This document shows, one piece after another, positions 1 to 24,905 of a stretch of DNA of 64,000 bases (its first letter is position 1; every line of letters starts with the position of its first letter). The notes beneath the pieces were generated by a model that did no database searches, was not told the origin of the DNA, and saw only the letters and a program-made list of their open reading frames with translations. Position numbers and translations under genes: made by a program. Origin of the DNA: Lumbricus rubellus (taxonomy: Eukaryota; Annelida; Clitellata; Crassiclitellata; Lumbricidae); contig OX243817.1 in assembly GCA_945859605.1 (NCBI GenBank), forward strand, positions 19,353,634 to 19,417,633, written 5' to 3'.

Positions 1-180
1 ATGTGATACAATATTAATACATTCAACACGAACTACAGAGCTAATAACAGTTAACTAACCGTACCAACACTACCATTTACATCTTAATGTATCCATTGTT
101 ATTAAATAAAAGTCGAAAAATAAAAATAAAATAGCAAATGATTTTTCACTCACACTCACTGACCCTGAAAATGTATATAT

Positions 181-260
181 TCAAGAGGACCTCTGCCGAA
201 CCCCCAGCACTGGCTCATCGAACCCCAGGGGTTCGGTCGAACACTGGTTAAGAAACGCTG
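181..260. mobile_element. Right end of a hAT-like element (partial)
   Basis: The stretch carries an inverted GAACCCC/GGGGTTCG motif and ends in GGTTAAGAAACGCTG. Read on the other strand this is a typical hAT terminus beginning CAGCGTTTCTTAACC. No matching left end is visible before the window edge, so the other end is off-window or lost. Family assignment is by terminus style only. The remaining bases 1-180 and 261-598 are AT-rich, show nothing recognisable, and lie beyond the last CPVL exon seen. Confidence 0.45.
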
Positions 261-598
261 TGCTAAAAGGTCATTTTCTCATTTGTCTTGCACAACCCAC
301 AGACAATGAGAGTTGGCAGTGTTTAAAGACTCATATATTCACCAATGAACCAACAAATAGAACCAACAACTTCACAAAGAAATAACCACAACTTGGAATC
401 GTTAAGTGAGTAAATTTTACTTGATCGTGGTTTATGCCCCAATTTCACTTAATGTGAAGTTTAGTTATTCCAAAAAGCCATCAATTTAACACGTTGTTTG
501 TACTGGTTAATGTGATACACAAGAACTGCAGCATAGCAATAAATATTAACTTTGTCAGCATTAGACTTTCTATCTGCTCTCCAGCTTATCTGCTATAT

Positions 599-1256
599 CA
601 GTGATTCCCAACCTTTTTTGGCTTGCGGCACACTGAGAAAGAATAAAAAATTTCGTGGCACACTTAATTATAATTATCAATTTTTTAATCTTTTTGTCAT
701 TATTATTTAATAATATTTTAGTTTTAACGTTCCTCTTATCTAAATAATAGCCTACTCTACTGAGTGCTGTCAGTCAGCAGATCAAATTGAAATAAGGCTC
801 CAGAGACGACAATCATATTTGCAAAAAAATCAACTTTTTTGGGTCGAGGAATAAATTTGAGTCTTTGCTCCAAATAAAGCCCAAGTTTTTAGCCCCCCCT
901 AAAAAAACGGAAACCAAACTCCGCAATTCCGCCCATGTTACCCAGTCAAAATTGTCGATTGTAAGCGAATGGAAGTAGCCTAATGTTGTAATGCTGGTTG
1001 TAGGTCGATCAATGTGTTTAGTATTTTAGGTGCAACTTTCTTTTTTAACCGAGATTCAATGACTGTGGGAAAACAATCAAGATTTCCCTTGGGGATCTTA
1101 ACCTGGTACATTGCGAGAGATAAAGACCAGCTGACTTAAGTTTTGATGTTGCAGTAATAATGTTTTCGGATGTTTTGCTTTGAATCATTATTAATTAACA
1201 ACATTTTAGAATTTTCCCGCAGCACACCTGCAAATTTCACAGGTTGGGAATCACTG
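599..1256. mobile_element. hAT-type non-autonomous transposon, 658 bp
   Basis: The ends are near-perfect inverted repeats: CAGTGATTCCCAACC at the left and GGTTGGGAATCACTG at the right. They are flanked by an exact 8-bp target duplication TGCTATAT at 591-598 and 1257-1264. An 8-bp duplication with CAGTG-type ends is the signature of the hAT superfamily. I see no transposase reading frame inside, so it must have been moved by an enzyme supplied elsewhere. It lies downstream of CPVL exon 7. Confidence 0.85.
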
Positions 1257-1363
1257 TGCTATATCATAAGACACACAGTCAACAATCCGTGACAACTGCA
1301 TCTGTAATGCAAAAAGTGCACATCATACAATAGTGCACATACATAAAGTATCAATACAATTAC

Positions 1364-4300
1364 CTCTCCAGTAAGATAGAGAAAGTTTCCCCTAAGGTGA
1401 GGAAACAGTTGAAAGAACTGACGCAAAGCACTGAAAACAATAAAATACAAAATTTACAACTACAGCATAACCCAGACTTTAAATGAGCATAAGACATTTT
1501 AAGTTAAAAGGCAGATTACTATCAATCAGTTACCAATTATGAAACAAAAATATTAAAAGTGCAGTTTAAAAAAGCAGCCATCTAAACAAATGATCAATCA
1601 TGCATATTCAACGGACAGAATAGATGAATAATAATAATAATAACAATTTATATTGTTGATAAATATACCTGTATAGGTTGTCAGCCACATCATCCTGGTT
1701 TTTTGCATATCCTGCGTCATTATCTGTAAAGCTAAATCCTGTTCCAACCTAAAACAACAACAGAGCAAAAAGTAGATTGTCCAATGTCCACTGCACAAAA
1801 GAGAAAATAAAAGTTGTTCTGTCAGTCATATAAGTTACATAGATCTCAATTCATCCCCGTTTTCTTAGTCAGCTCCTTGTGTGTATTTACATTAATTGCG
1901 CTATAAAATAAATTGTTCAGACTAGAGACGCCTAAGCCGTTTTGGCAATAGAACACCACTTTGAACCGAAAATACGTTGACGGAAACCTGACTTAATCCG
2001 AATATATATATTCCATATACATTAGGGTATGTTTTAAACAACGATCAAGCCATAGAGTATTAATCCATAAACATTGCATTAGAAATTATTTTAATGACAT
2101 TTTTAACTTAACCCTGGTCTTTAGAGTCCAATTTATAAGGAAACAAAAACATCAAAGTAGCAGTTACCCAATTTCTCAGATAAGCAGATTATGCATTAGG
2201 TAAGAGTCATGGTATGGATTTCAACGATCACTTACTGGGTTGTCAATGTAGAGCACGTTATACTTGGTGTTCCAACTGAATTTCCTTGGATTTACTGGAA
2301 TCAGACAACAGAAATATAAACAAAGAATGCACTTTTTTCTCTTCAATCAAATCATTTAATAATCGTCTTCAAATTGTACTAAGCAAATTTATGGGGATAA
2401 AAACCTCTGCAACCAAACCGTTTTACAGATTTACGACCAAAAAGAAAAGAATACCGGTGCATATTTACATGCAGCCTATAATAGATGCTTTTTGGGCCTT
2501 GTAGGTCCATATAAGTTCTGTTCAGTTAATCAAAACTAGCAATCTGCAGATAACCAAAAGCAGAATTAAAACTTCCTGAACAAATAGCACAATTTCCAAT
2601 AAAAAAATCCAATTATGATCATACAAATAAGCTCATGTATAAATGATTGAAAATCATATGAGCAAAATGGAAAAACAAATTTGTGTGTAGATTCTACATA
2701 CACTTTAGGTCCTTGTCGACAGAAAATGGACCATTTTCAACGAACAATCCAAAGAGTGAAGAACCGCCTGGTCCACCTTGAAGCCAGAGAAGTATTGGAT
2801 CCTTAGGCTTCTGGGTCTAAAAAGAAAAGAAAATCGCATTTAAACAACTCAACACAATGTGGTAAAGTGTAATTCATGCATTCATGTGTTATAAGTACAT
2901 AATTCTTTGCATATAAGAACACACTGAAATAATTACGAGTGGGAAATTTCGCTGTTACCCTATTACCTGATTCACGAGCGTTTTATAGCGTTATTGAAAC
3001 TCAAGCCATCTCAACTGGCTCTGTATGCAAGAAAATAGAGCATAATTTTGTTCTAGTAACAAACTGTCCGTACCTAAGCTAGTCAGAAATGAAATACCAA
3101 ATTTAGAATGCCTTTTGCACAGAATAACTCATGTTTATATTTCTGGCTATATTCAGAAATATTGTCGAAAAAAATAGTTTGGCGTGTTCAGACTGCATCA
3201 ACTTCACTGGAATGACAGTTCAATAGCAGAAACAATTAAAAAGTGTCTTGCTTATTCCTGTATCATACGCATGCCTCAATATCACAATATTATTGGTGAG
3301 AAAGAATTAAACTTACCACACTTGGAAAGAACCAAAAGTACAAATTGCTGTTGTATGTTTTGTTGACTGTAAGGAATCCTGCATAACTGACAACTGATGT
3401 TCCGTTTAGTGGACCAACTTTGGCGAGTTGCTGAGCTACAATTTATCAATAGTTGCATAAACTCCAATTACCAAAAGCAGTGAAATAAAAGCAGTGTTAA
3501 CAATATAAATCTGTGTCCCTACGATATACATACACATATATAAATATATATAATTATATATGCACATATTTCTATTTATAAGATCCATTAATACAATGAC
3601 AATACTCTCTGTCTTCTATTATAGTAACTTCTAATATGAAACGCTGGTGCTGCAAAATCATCCTGGTTTTAATGTTACTTTCCTAACACGAGCTGCATAT
3701 GCAATGTTCAATCACATTACCTTACTTTACTACAGCTTCATCCCACAGACCTGTGAGCACTGAATTGTGAAGATATGATGAAGATTACTGATTATATCTA
3801 GTCACTTAGTGGTCAGTCTAAAATAAATGTCTTAAGCAATTCTCTTATCAATTGCATTGTCTAATAAGCATGAATGTTATCATTCATATTTTTAAAAAGT
3901 ACAAGGAGAAATGACTTACCTTGGTCTATTTGTCCTTTCTCAATGTATGGAGTGAGGAAAAGTGGTTGACCAGGGTCAACATCAGATGGAAAAACTGGCA
4001 ACGTACGACTAATGAACTGCTTGCGAAACACAGAACTGCAGACAAGGCAGAGAAAGATATTCTCAAAATGCACTGGTATCACAATTTCTCAATAAGCATT
4101 CATATGTCACTCATTATGCAATGTGACCAAAAGAATTAAAATTCTTAATAGTTTTCAAACAGTTGTAAAGTTTGCTAATATCAATATAACATAACAACAC
4201 TGTAAAATGTCCAAGAAGTTTATAACTGATTGACTTCAATGCATCATCTATTTTACTATAAATGCAAAGTAACCATAACCATAACCATAACCACAGTTTT

Positions 4301-5807
4301 TATTGCTCAAAGTGACAGTTGACAAAACATCTTTATTACATATAGTGTCTATAGAAACTAACAAAAAGCAAAAGGAGAGAACCCTTAAGGGACTACTGTC
4401 CCACTGACAGGGTTTCCCAAATACAAGTGAAAGTAAACAGCAACAGGTTATACGAATAATAGAGTAATAAAGTTAATTTTTTTTATCTTAACTAGTTAAC
4501 TAAACATCCTGGGGAAAACATCTAAAGGTGATGTAGAGTGTGCCAAATTAGAAAAGTCGTTGAAAATAAAAGAATAAGGGCAGATACATAGATTGAGATT
4601 TTGTAGTTTAATAGGAGACAGCGTAAAGTAAATGACATTTAAGTTTACGTTTAAAAATGGTGAAACAGAGGGAATTCCGAATAAACAAAGGCAAATTGTT
4701 CCAGGTCTTAGGACCAGCACTTTTAATTGAGAACATACGAGTATTTGTTCTAGTGATAATACGTCTATAATTACATGAGGATCTGAAGTTATAGGGAACT
4801 AAGTCAGAGGTTAGAGTAAAGAAATCCGCAAAGGCATGAGGCAAAAGATTATGCATATGTTTGAACATAAGTTCGGACGTTTGCATGACTCTTATCTGTT
4901 CAATGGTAAGTATTCTTAATTTAGTTAATAGGAGATGTGAAGAAGACAGGCGGGAGAGCCCCATAATAATCTTTGCAGCTCTGTTTTGAAGTGAGGTTAG
5001 TCTTGTAAGTCGAGAAGAGTAATTAGAAGCCCAGACAATATTGCAATATGAAAGATAGGGATGAATAATAGAGTAATATAAGCTAAGTCTAATTCGAGGT
5101 GGGAGAAGATAAGAAATACGGGTCAAGATACCAACACTTTTAGCTATCTTTTTAGAGATGTTTTCAATATGAACCTTCCAAGTTAGAAATCGGTCCACAT
5201 GGACACCAAGGAATTTAGTTGATATTACTTGGGGTATATTGAAGTTGTCCATAGAAATTGTTAAATTTATGTCAGGAATTGATTTACGATGAGAGCAAAA
5301 TAAGATATAGTTAGTTTTCTTAAGATTCAAAGATAACTTATTAACGCGAAACCAATCAACAACGTGTGAAAGCTCTCGATTCATCAACTGAAAAAGTGAT
5401 TCATAAGATTTATTGGAGGCAAAAATGTTAGTATCATCAGCAAATAGAACAAAGCGCAGTGAAGGGGAGGCGTTAGGAAGGTCATTGATAAAAAGTAAGA
5501 AGAGGAGGGGTCCAAGGATAGACCCTTGTGGGACACCAACAAAGAAATAATTTGATTGCATTCAAACTACATCTATAGATGCTCAGTTCAACAAGCCATC
5601 AAGAAACACAAAATCTACTTAGGACAACTTTCTTTCCAATAATTTCTCTTCCCTCTTGTTGCTAAGCGATTGCAGCATCCTAAACTTATTGACTGGAGAT
5701 ATTAAACCAATAGCAAAGCTTTTAAACACAAACCTTGTAAATACATCATCCAGATGAATTGCCAAAATGACAAATATCAACAAACTCCAACGCCCCTTCA
5801 TTGTCAC
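1364..5807 (-). CDS. CPVL: Probable serine carboxypeptidase CPVL (5' part, 7 exons)
   Basis: A peptidase S10 family member (vitellogenic-carboxypeptidase-like), expected to remove C-terminal residues in the secretory or lysosomal route. Exons, in transcript order: 5734-5807, 3920-4035, 3317-3435, 2704-2816, 2236-2284, 1669-1748, 1364-1430. All have GT-AG ends and phases join without error (206 codons). Exon 1 encodes a signal peptide with hydrophobic core [11 protein letters not shown]; a second ATG lies two codons in. Family blocks follow: [49 protein letters not shown] (oxyanion-hole region), [16 protein letters not shown], and [14 protein letters not shown], which directly precedes the catalytic-serine exon. 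That exon and the later Asp and His exons are off the left edge. CPVL rather than cathepsin A is favoured by the [12 protein letters not shown] and [11 protein letters not shown] blocks. Intron 1 carries a LINE fragment. Confidence 0.9.
4262..5570 (-). mobile_element. 5'-truncated non-LTR retrotransposon (CR1/L2/Jockey-like RT)
   Basis: An open frame at 4608-5561 encodes the C-terminal half of a reverse transcriptase. It shows the [20 protein letters not shown] block, the catalytic FADD box ([14 protein letters not shown]), a downstream FLGVHVD block, and the [11 protein letters not shown] and [10 protein letters not shown] motifs usual near the C-terminus of this clade. Upstream domains are missing, as expected for 5' truncation. 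The 3' side (lower coordinates) ends near 4262-4295 in a short TGGTTA tandem tail. The frame is uninterrupted over 317 codons, so insertion is probably recent. It sits in CPVL intron 1 in the gene's own orientation. Confidence 0.85.
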
Positions 5808-6372
5808 AGAAAGATGCTAATCTAGAATAATTTAAACACAATGTAAAAGAATCATCAACTAGCACATGATAACAGTATAGTTCTCCCTAGCTAAACGGTG
5901 ATGTAAAAATCTCTAAGTACTTAATAAGTGTTAGCTGAACAGGCTCTAGACAGTCTAATCACTTAAAAACTTCTATTGCAATTACCGGTACAGCTCATAA
6001 GCTACATAAGCCACGTAAGCTATAAGCTCTAGTGTTTATGTCTGCCATCTAAAAGTTTTTACAGTACTGTTTCAAACAGCGCATGATCAGTGCAAACATT
6101 ACTTCTGTTGCTCAACTCTCTTCTGGCAAGTTCTGCCCACTCTGCACAGTCTACTCAAGTGTTCAGATATCGACTAAAATTCATCTTTTTCAAGACTTAT
6201 TTCCTTGGTAAACCTTTTCCATGCCTTCATGAATGACATTCTTGGCTTTTCGACTGGGCTCAGCCTGGAATTTGACTTGCACAATGATTCCCTTGTTGAT
6301 GCAGTGGAGTTAGTTGCAAGAATGGCAAAGCTGCATAACAATAACACAACTAGCCTAATGCTAAGTTGGTGT

Positions 6373-6690
6373 GGTAAACACGAAGACTGAGTCACCGTAC
6401 TCCAAACAATATGGCTGCCAACGAATGCCGTAAAATTAGAACGCGACCGGTCGACGACATCGCAACATGTATCTGAACATGCAAAGCGTGAGGGTCGGTT
6501 AGGGCTCAGGTTAGGCGCCGTGAGTGTCGGTTAGGGTTAGTTTTAGGGTTTAGTGCAGTCATTCTGCTTAAATTGAAGCGTCCTTTAATTTTCGCGGAAA
6601 TATTAGGCCGCATGTCGGGCCGCTCTGTTATGCACGCATCTACGGTGGCCATATTGTTTGGAGTACGGTGACTCAGTCTTCGTGTTTACC
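6373..6690. mobile_element. MITE with 43-bp perfect terminal inverted repeats
   Basis: The left arm 6373-6415 is the exact reverse complement of the right arm 6648-6690; the outermost bases are GGTAAACACGAAGACTGAG. The 318-bp body has no reading frame. It holds GC-rich stretches and several TTAGGG-like words around 6490-6550. I could not see a clear target duplication, so the superfamily is open. It lies in the CPVL/EHHADH intergenic region and could influence either promoter. Confidence 0.75.
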
Positions 6691-7127
6691 CATATATCTT
6701 TATATCTGCAAGTATTCTAGATTCTAGAAGGAAAGCTTTAGCTGCAGCAAATCAATGTTCTGCTTGTCAGGATTTCATAAAACGAGTAGGCCTATTCACA
6801 AAATTTCGAACAGGGACGTGCCCCTCGACTTTACGTGAGAAGTTCTTTAAAATGCGCGTTAAAAAAGTCCAGAAAACTCCAGATACATACATTAAAGCCG
6901 CCGAGCCTTGCCAATCCTACCAAAATCACTAATAAAGTAATAAGTGGCTAAATAAAATAATATATTAAAAAGTGAAACATACCTTCCACACCAACAAACA
7001 TCCCGCTATCACATGAGTCCAGTGCGACCGCCCAGTAGTTCGTGCAAAACAAACATTAACCACTGAGCTCCATATAGCTAGAAGCGGATATCTCAACGTA
7101 TATAATTATGTCGGCCACTGTGCGTAG

Positions 7128-7161
7128 CCACAGAATAAAGAAATCTTTCTTTATTCTGTGG
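7128..7161. repeat. Perfect 16-bp-arm hairpin
   Basis: CCACAGAATAAAGAAA is followed by two bases (TC) and then its exact reverse complement. Each arm carries an AATAAA word. It lies 0.6 kb upstream of the EHHADH start. It could be a cruciform, a tiny palindromic insertion, or chance; function unknown. Confidence 0.6.
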
Positions 7162-7773
7162 TGTAGCTGCTGCATTAAACATGGAGACTGTTTATGGTTT
7201 AGCAAACTTTAGCTGATTTCGTCGGTTTTCTGCGTTGCTACGACTTTTTGTAGGCTAACTGTACAGTGAGCCGGCATTATAATAATTATGGCACAGGGCC
7301 TACCAAGAAATCATACTTCCCAAGTTGATTGATTGATTGTAAACAATTTTTCCCAGTCATTCAATCTAGAAGTTTGCACAAGTTGATAGCTAGTATATTT
7401 ATTTGTTGTTTATACTGTAGCGCCACTCAAAGCCAAGCGAAGGACACCAGCTTATTCACCAGCGCTGACAAGCCAACCTGAAACACTCAAAAGCTGAATT
7501 ATAATAATTCTAAAAATTTATTCCATCCTGTACAAGATTGTATGATACAAAGATTATCTTTTTTAAATTATCTAATTTAGCGCTACATAACATCGATTCA
7601 TAAAGTTCGCAAACATATGGTGTCGTTTGCGGGATTTGTTGTGGTTAAACACGTGGTTGAACCGTGATGTAAACTTTGTCTTCAACCTTTGGAATGGCCG
7701 GAAACTGTGAAGAAGACAGTGCAGAAGTAAACAGATGGGACTTGTGTGAAATCAGTTTGCTTTGCAGATAATT

Positions 7774-21621
<13,848 letters not shown>

Positions 21622-22166
21622 AAGGCTGATCACTTGAAACACTGGTTTTAAATCAACGTTGATTGTCAAAATTTTTCGATCCCAGTCAATTTAAACATTT
21701 GTGATGATGTTGTGAAATTACTTTTAATTGACAGACATGCTCTATTTTAGAGACATTAGCCTATTTTGATACCGGTGCAAATTTAGACATGTAACTGTGA
21801 CAAATGTTTTAGACTTGCACATCACCAAGTGAACAAGAATTATCTGCTGGAAGGAATGGTGATTTATTTTTTGTGAATGCAAGGTATTTAAATGTAGCTT
21901 TATGCACTAATCATCTGTAACTTGAATGCCTTCTGAGTTTATATTAATCAGTAAATATTCCCATTGCTCATAAATAGTTAAAAATGCACAGAGCCTTTTG
22001 ATAAGCCTTGAAGCTATACATGTGCTAATAAAGTGGTTCTTGAGCGTGAATGAAGATCTACTCGTATTAAAACTGCCACACAAGTGTTTCTGCGATTAAA
22101 AAATAAGTTATTGATAAAATAGCTCTGCTTAAAAAATAAGTTATTGATAAAATAGCTCTGCGCTCT
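21622..22166. other. Tail-to-tail region between EHHADH and TTC29
   Basis: The stop codons of the convergent genes lie only 545 bp apart. AATAAA at 22027-22032 is the likely EHHADH poly(A) signal. The first clear minus-strand AATAAA after the TTC29 stop is near 21398-21403, within the EHHADH last intron. The two 3' UTRs therefore probably overlap in antisense. A 33-bp unit is repeated twice at 22096-22161, just beside the TTC29 stop. Confidence 0.5.
22096..22161. repeat. 33-bp tandem duplication, 2 copies
   Basis: TTAAAAAATAAGTTATTGAT begins each of two identical 33-bp units (22096-22128 and 22129-22161). They abut the end of the TTC29 coding sequence in its presumed 3' UTR. No function suggested. 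Confidence 0.8.
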
Positions 22167-24849
22167 TCATTGGCCGGTTTCGGAAGGCCTTCTGACGTAC
22201 ATGCTGGCTCTTCTGGGCTTCTTCGTACTAGATACTGAAACGGACTTCTTCTCTTTCGCCTTCTCCTCCTTCTCTAGACGGTATACTAGAAGACGCCTCA
22301 CCTCACGTCGTACTTCAGGTGCTACAATTGTAAAAAAACACTGCTGAACTATGAAACTGATAATTTCACTAACAAGTCACATTTTTGAGTGGTTTCTGCC
22401 ATGTTATGTCAAATTAGGAATTAGATTAATGTTGTGTTTATGGAACCACCATAATCATTAATCACCATTGTCTCACAACGGATTAGTGCTGTATAGATAT
22501 CGCTATGTTCAAGCCTCCACACTCTGAATTACTTGACCACATAGCCACTGTGTTACAGTTAAGTTGTCGTACCATACAATCCATAAAAAGGAATAATGTT
22601 CAGCAGTTAGACTGTTGCGTGCTGGTTTGTTGTAAACTCTGTATAGATGTTGCTCTGGAATACGCAATTTTTTGGCCAAGTAAAAAAAATGTAAAGGGTT
22701 GAATTTTCACAGAGTTGCCATTCAGTTCTTTTTGGGCCAATCCATGTATTATGTACGTACCTTCCAGGCGTACGCACTATATGGACTTTGCTGAAAAAGA
22801 AATGAGAACTGAAACCTATGCACTTCACAATACATTAATTGGTGGTTGGTTCTATCAATTGGCAGTTCTAGACTTCTCAACAAGGAGCCGTTGAGATGGA
22901 TGCATGGTTTTCATGGAGGGCCAGTTGGATGTCTGGAAATTTTTAATAAGTAGAAACCATTTTTATAGTCTTACGTCTGTCCGATATTGGCTTGTCAAAC
23001 TCGTTCTTTTTGCACTCCTTCCAGTCGAGCAGACGCTCCCAGGACGGAAGTGAGTCCTGCTCGAGGTGTCTAGTGTAGCGCGACAGCATTCGATGTCCAA
23101 CTGAAATGCCGTACTGGACACGTGACGCATTGATGAGAACACGATCACTGCCCTCTGACTGCGAGACACTGAATGCCTTGATGAAGTAACCTGCTGACTG
23201 TAGGTAATTGCCCTGTGTGACCAGAAAACAGAATCTATGTGGCCAACAATGCACACAATGATACTTATATATTATATAAATAAATATATATATGCTACAT
23301 ATAATTATGGTCTATGTATAATAGTTAGTCCAGTATATTTCACCTTCAACTACATGTAAATTTAAAAGATTTTAGTGCAGTAATGGAATCAATGAATAAT
23401 AATTTTTTTAAATCGTATTTTCGACCCCTCCCTGAACATTGCAACTCGTGCATTTTGTAGACACCCCTATGCATAATTGCATATGTATGTGTGCGCGTAT
23501 GTATATAATTATATATGTTTATATAAATAAAAATTATATATACACAACATATCAAAATATCCCAATATGTAAATTGTGCAATGTTTGAAAGTGATACATA
23601 CAATGCAGTTATGGAGTGCTCCCAGATGAAGCGAAGCCTTTGCGATAGCCTTGTCATCCTTCATTTCTTCAGCCACCTTAGTATACTCCTGAAATGATGC
23701 TATTGCCTCATCCGTCTTACCTTGACTGCAATAGAAGGTTTTTAACAGTATAATTTTTTATTAAACTAAACACTTTGAAAGTGTAATTTACAATTGCAGA
23801 AACTTCTAATTGCAAAAACTGGCAAGGAATTAATCTAAATATATATTTTTTTCTATAAATTTCAAGAAGTATCAATCGTACAAGAGACACAAACCTTATA
23901 AAGAACTATCAAAAATTATGTTATGCTACTTGTAAAAATTTGCCTTTTGTTTGCTTGTCTGTCGTACTAAAACTTCTGAACAGAATGCTCTAGCAATATC
24001 AACATTTAAAAAATGTTCCAAATGTGAATTTCTAGTTCATAGTAATTTTTTCAGCTCATAACGTACTTCAATTCCGATACATCGATATTTTAAGTTTTGA
24101 ATATGGTGACCTTCAAACCATATGCGAATCATGCGGGAATGATATACTGGGTAGAGCTGTACATGGAAGCACATTCGGTACCTAGGGACAACATGAAAGT
24201 TGTACATGTTTTCTGGTGCGAGTAAGAAAACATTACATTCAAATACACACACATGGCCAGTTTAAAGCTAGTATGTACAAAAATTGTACATAAACAAAGC
24301 AAAAACTTAAAAAACTTAGTCTCTTAGAAGATTATTGAAAGCAGTTAACAGAATTAAAGATGATGTGCACAGATGTATGGTGAGGGCTTAAAGAGTGCCT
24401 GGACGGTCATAGGCGGCGTCCAGGCACTTATTTTAAAATCTGAACACCGTCCTGCCACTTATTTGGCCCACACAGCAGGGAAAGGAGCGTCCAGGCACTT
24501 CTTTTTCTACGCTTTAAGCACTGTGTATGGTAAAAAAAAAACACAACAGAAATTGATTTACCCCTGATAAGTGAGGGCTATAGCATCATAGGCCTTAGAA
24601 AGTCCTTCCTTATCATCTGCTTGTAGGCAGCTTTCCAGATAATTTTCCAAATGCTGAAAAATTGTGCAATATACAGAGATCAATTAATGTGCTATGGTAA
24701 GAAACGAAGAATGACTAAAATCACAAATGTTGTCATTTGTATTATAAGTCATGAAAGCTGAATGCAAAACAATTATACTGGTTTGGAAATGGCACCATCA
24801 AGCAAAATATATAAATATCAATCATCTTGTTTGGCCTCATTATTTAGGA

Positions 24850-24905
<56 letters not shown>

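Larger units (their letters stand above)
5808..7773. promoter_or_regulatory. Head-to-head intergenic region between CPVL and EHHADH
   Basis: CPVL starts at 5807 going left and EHHADH at 7774 going right, so both promoters and 5' UTRs must lie here. Besides the MITE at 6373-6690 and the hairpin at 7128-7161, one copy of a short dispersed repeat lies at about 7421-7462 (see findings). I see no convincing TATA box or nuclear-receptor DR1 site. The region 7163-7773 is unique-looking and the likeliest EHHADH promoter. Position is seen; promoter function is inferred. Confidence 0.5.

Noticed and set aside
4608..5561. Functional host gene of 317 codons
   Set aside because: FADD box and flanking motifs identify it as a LINE reverse transcriptase fragment within an intron.
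6480..6560. Telomere repeat (TTAGGG) remnant
   Set aside because: Only scattered, imperfect TTAGGG words inside a MITE, not a tandem array.
7163..7773. Nuclear-receptor DR1 (PPRE) upstream of EHHADH
   Set aside because: Half-site-like words near 7670-7690 are not spaced or matched well enough to claim.
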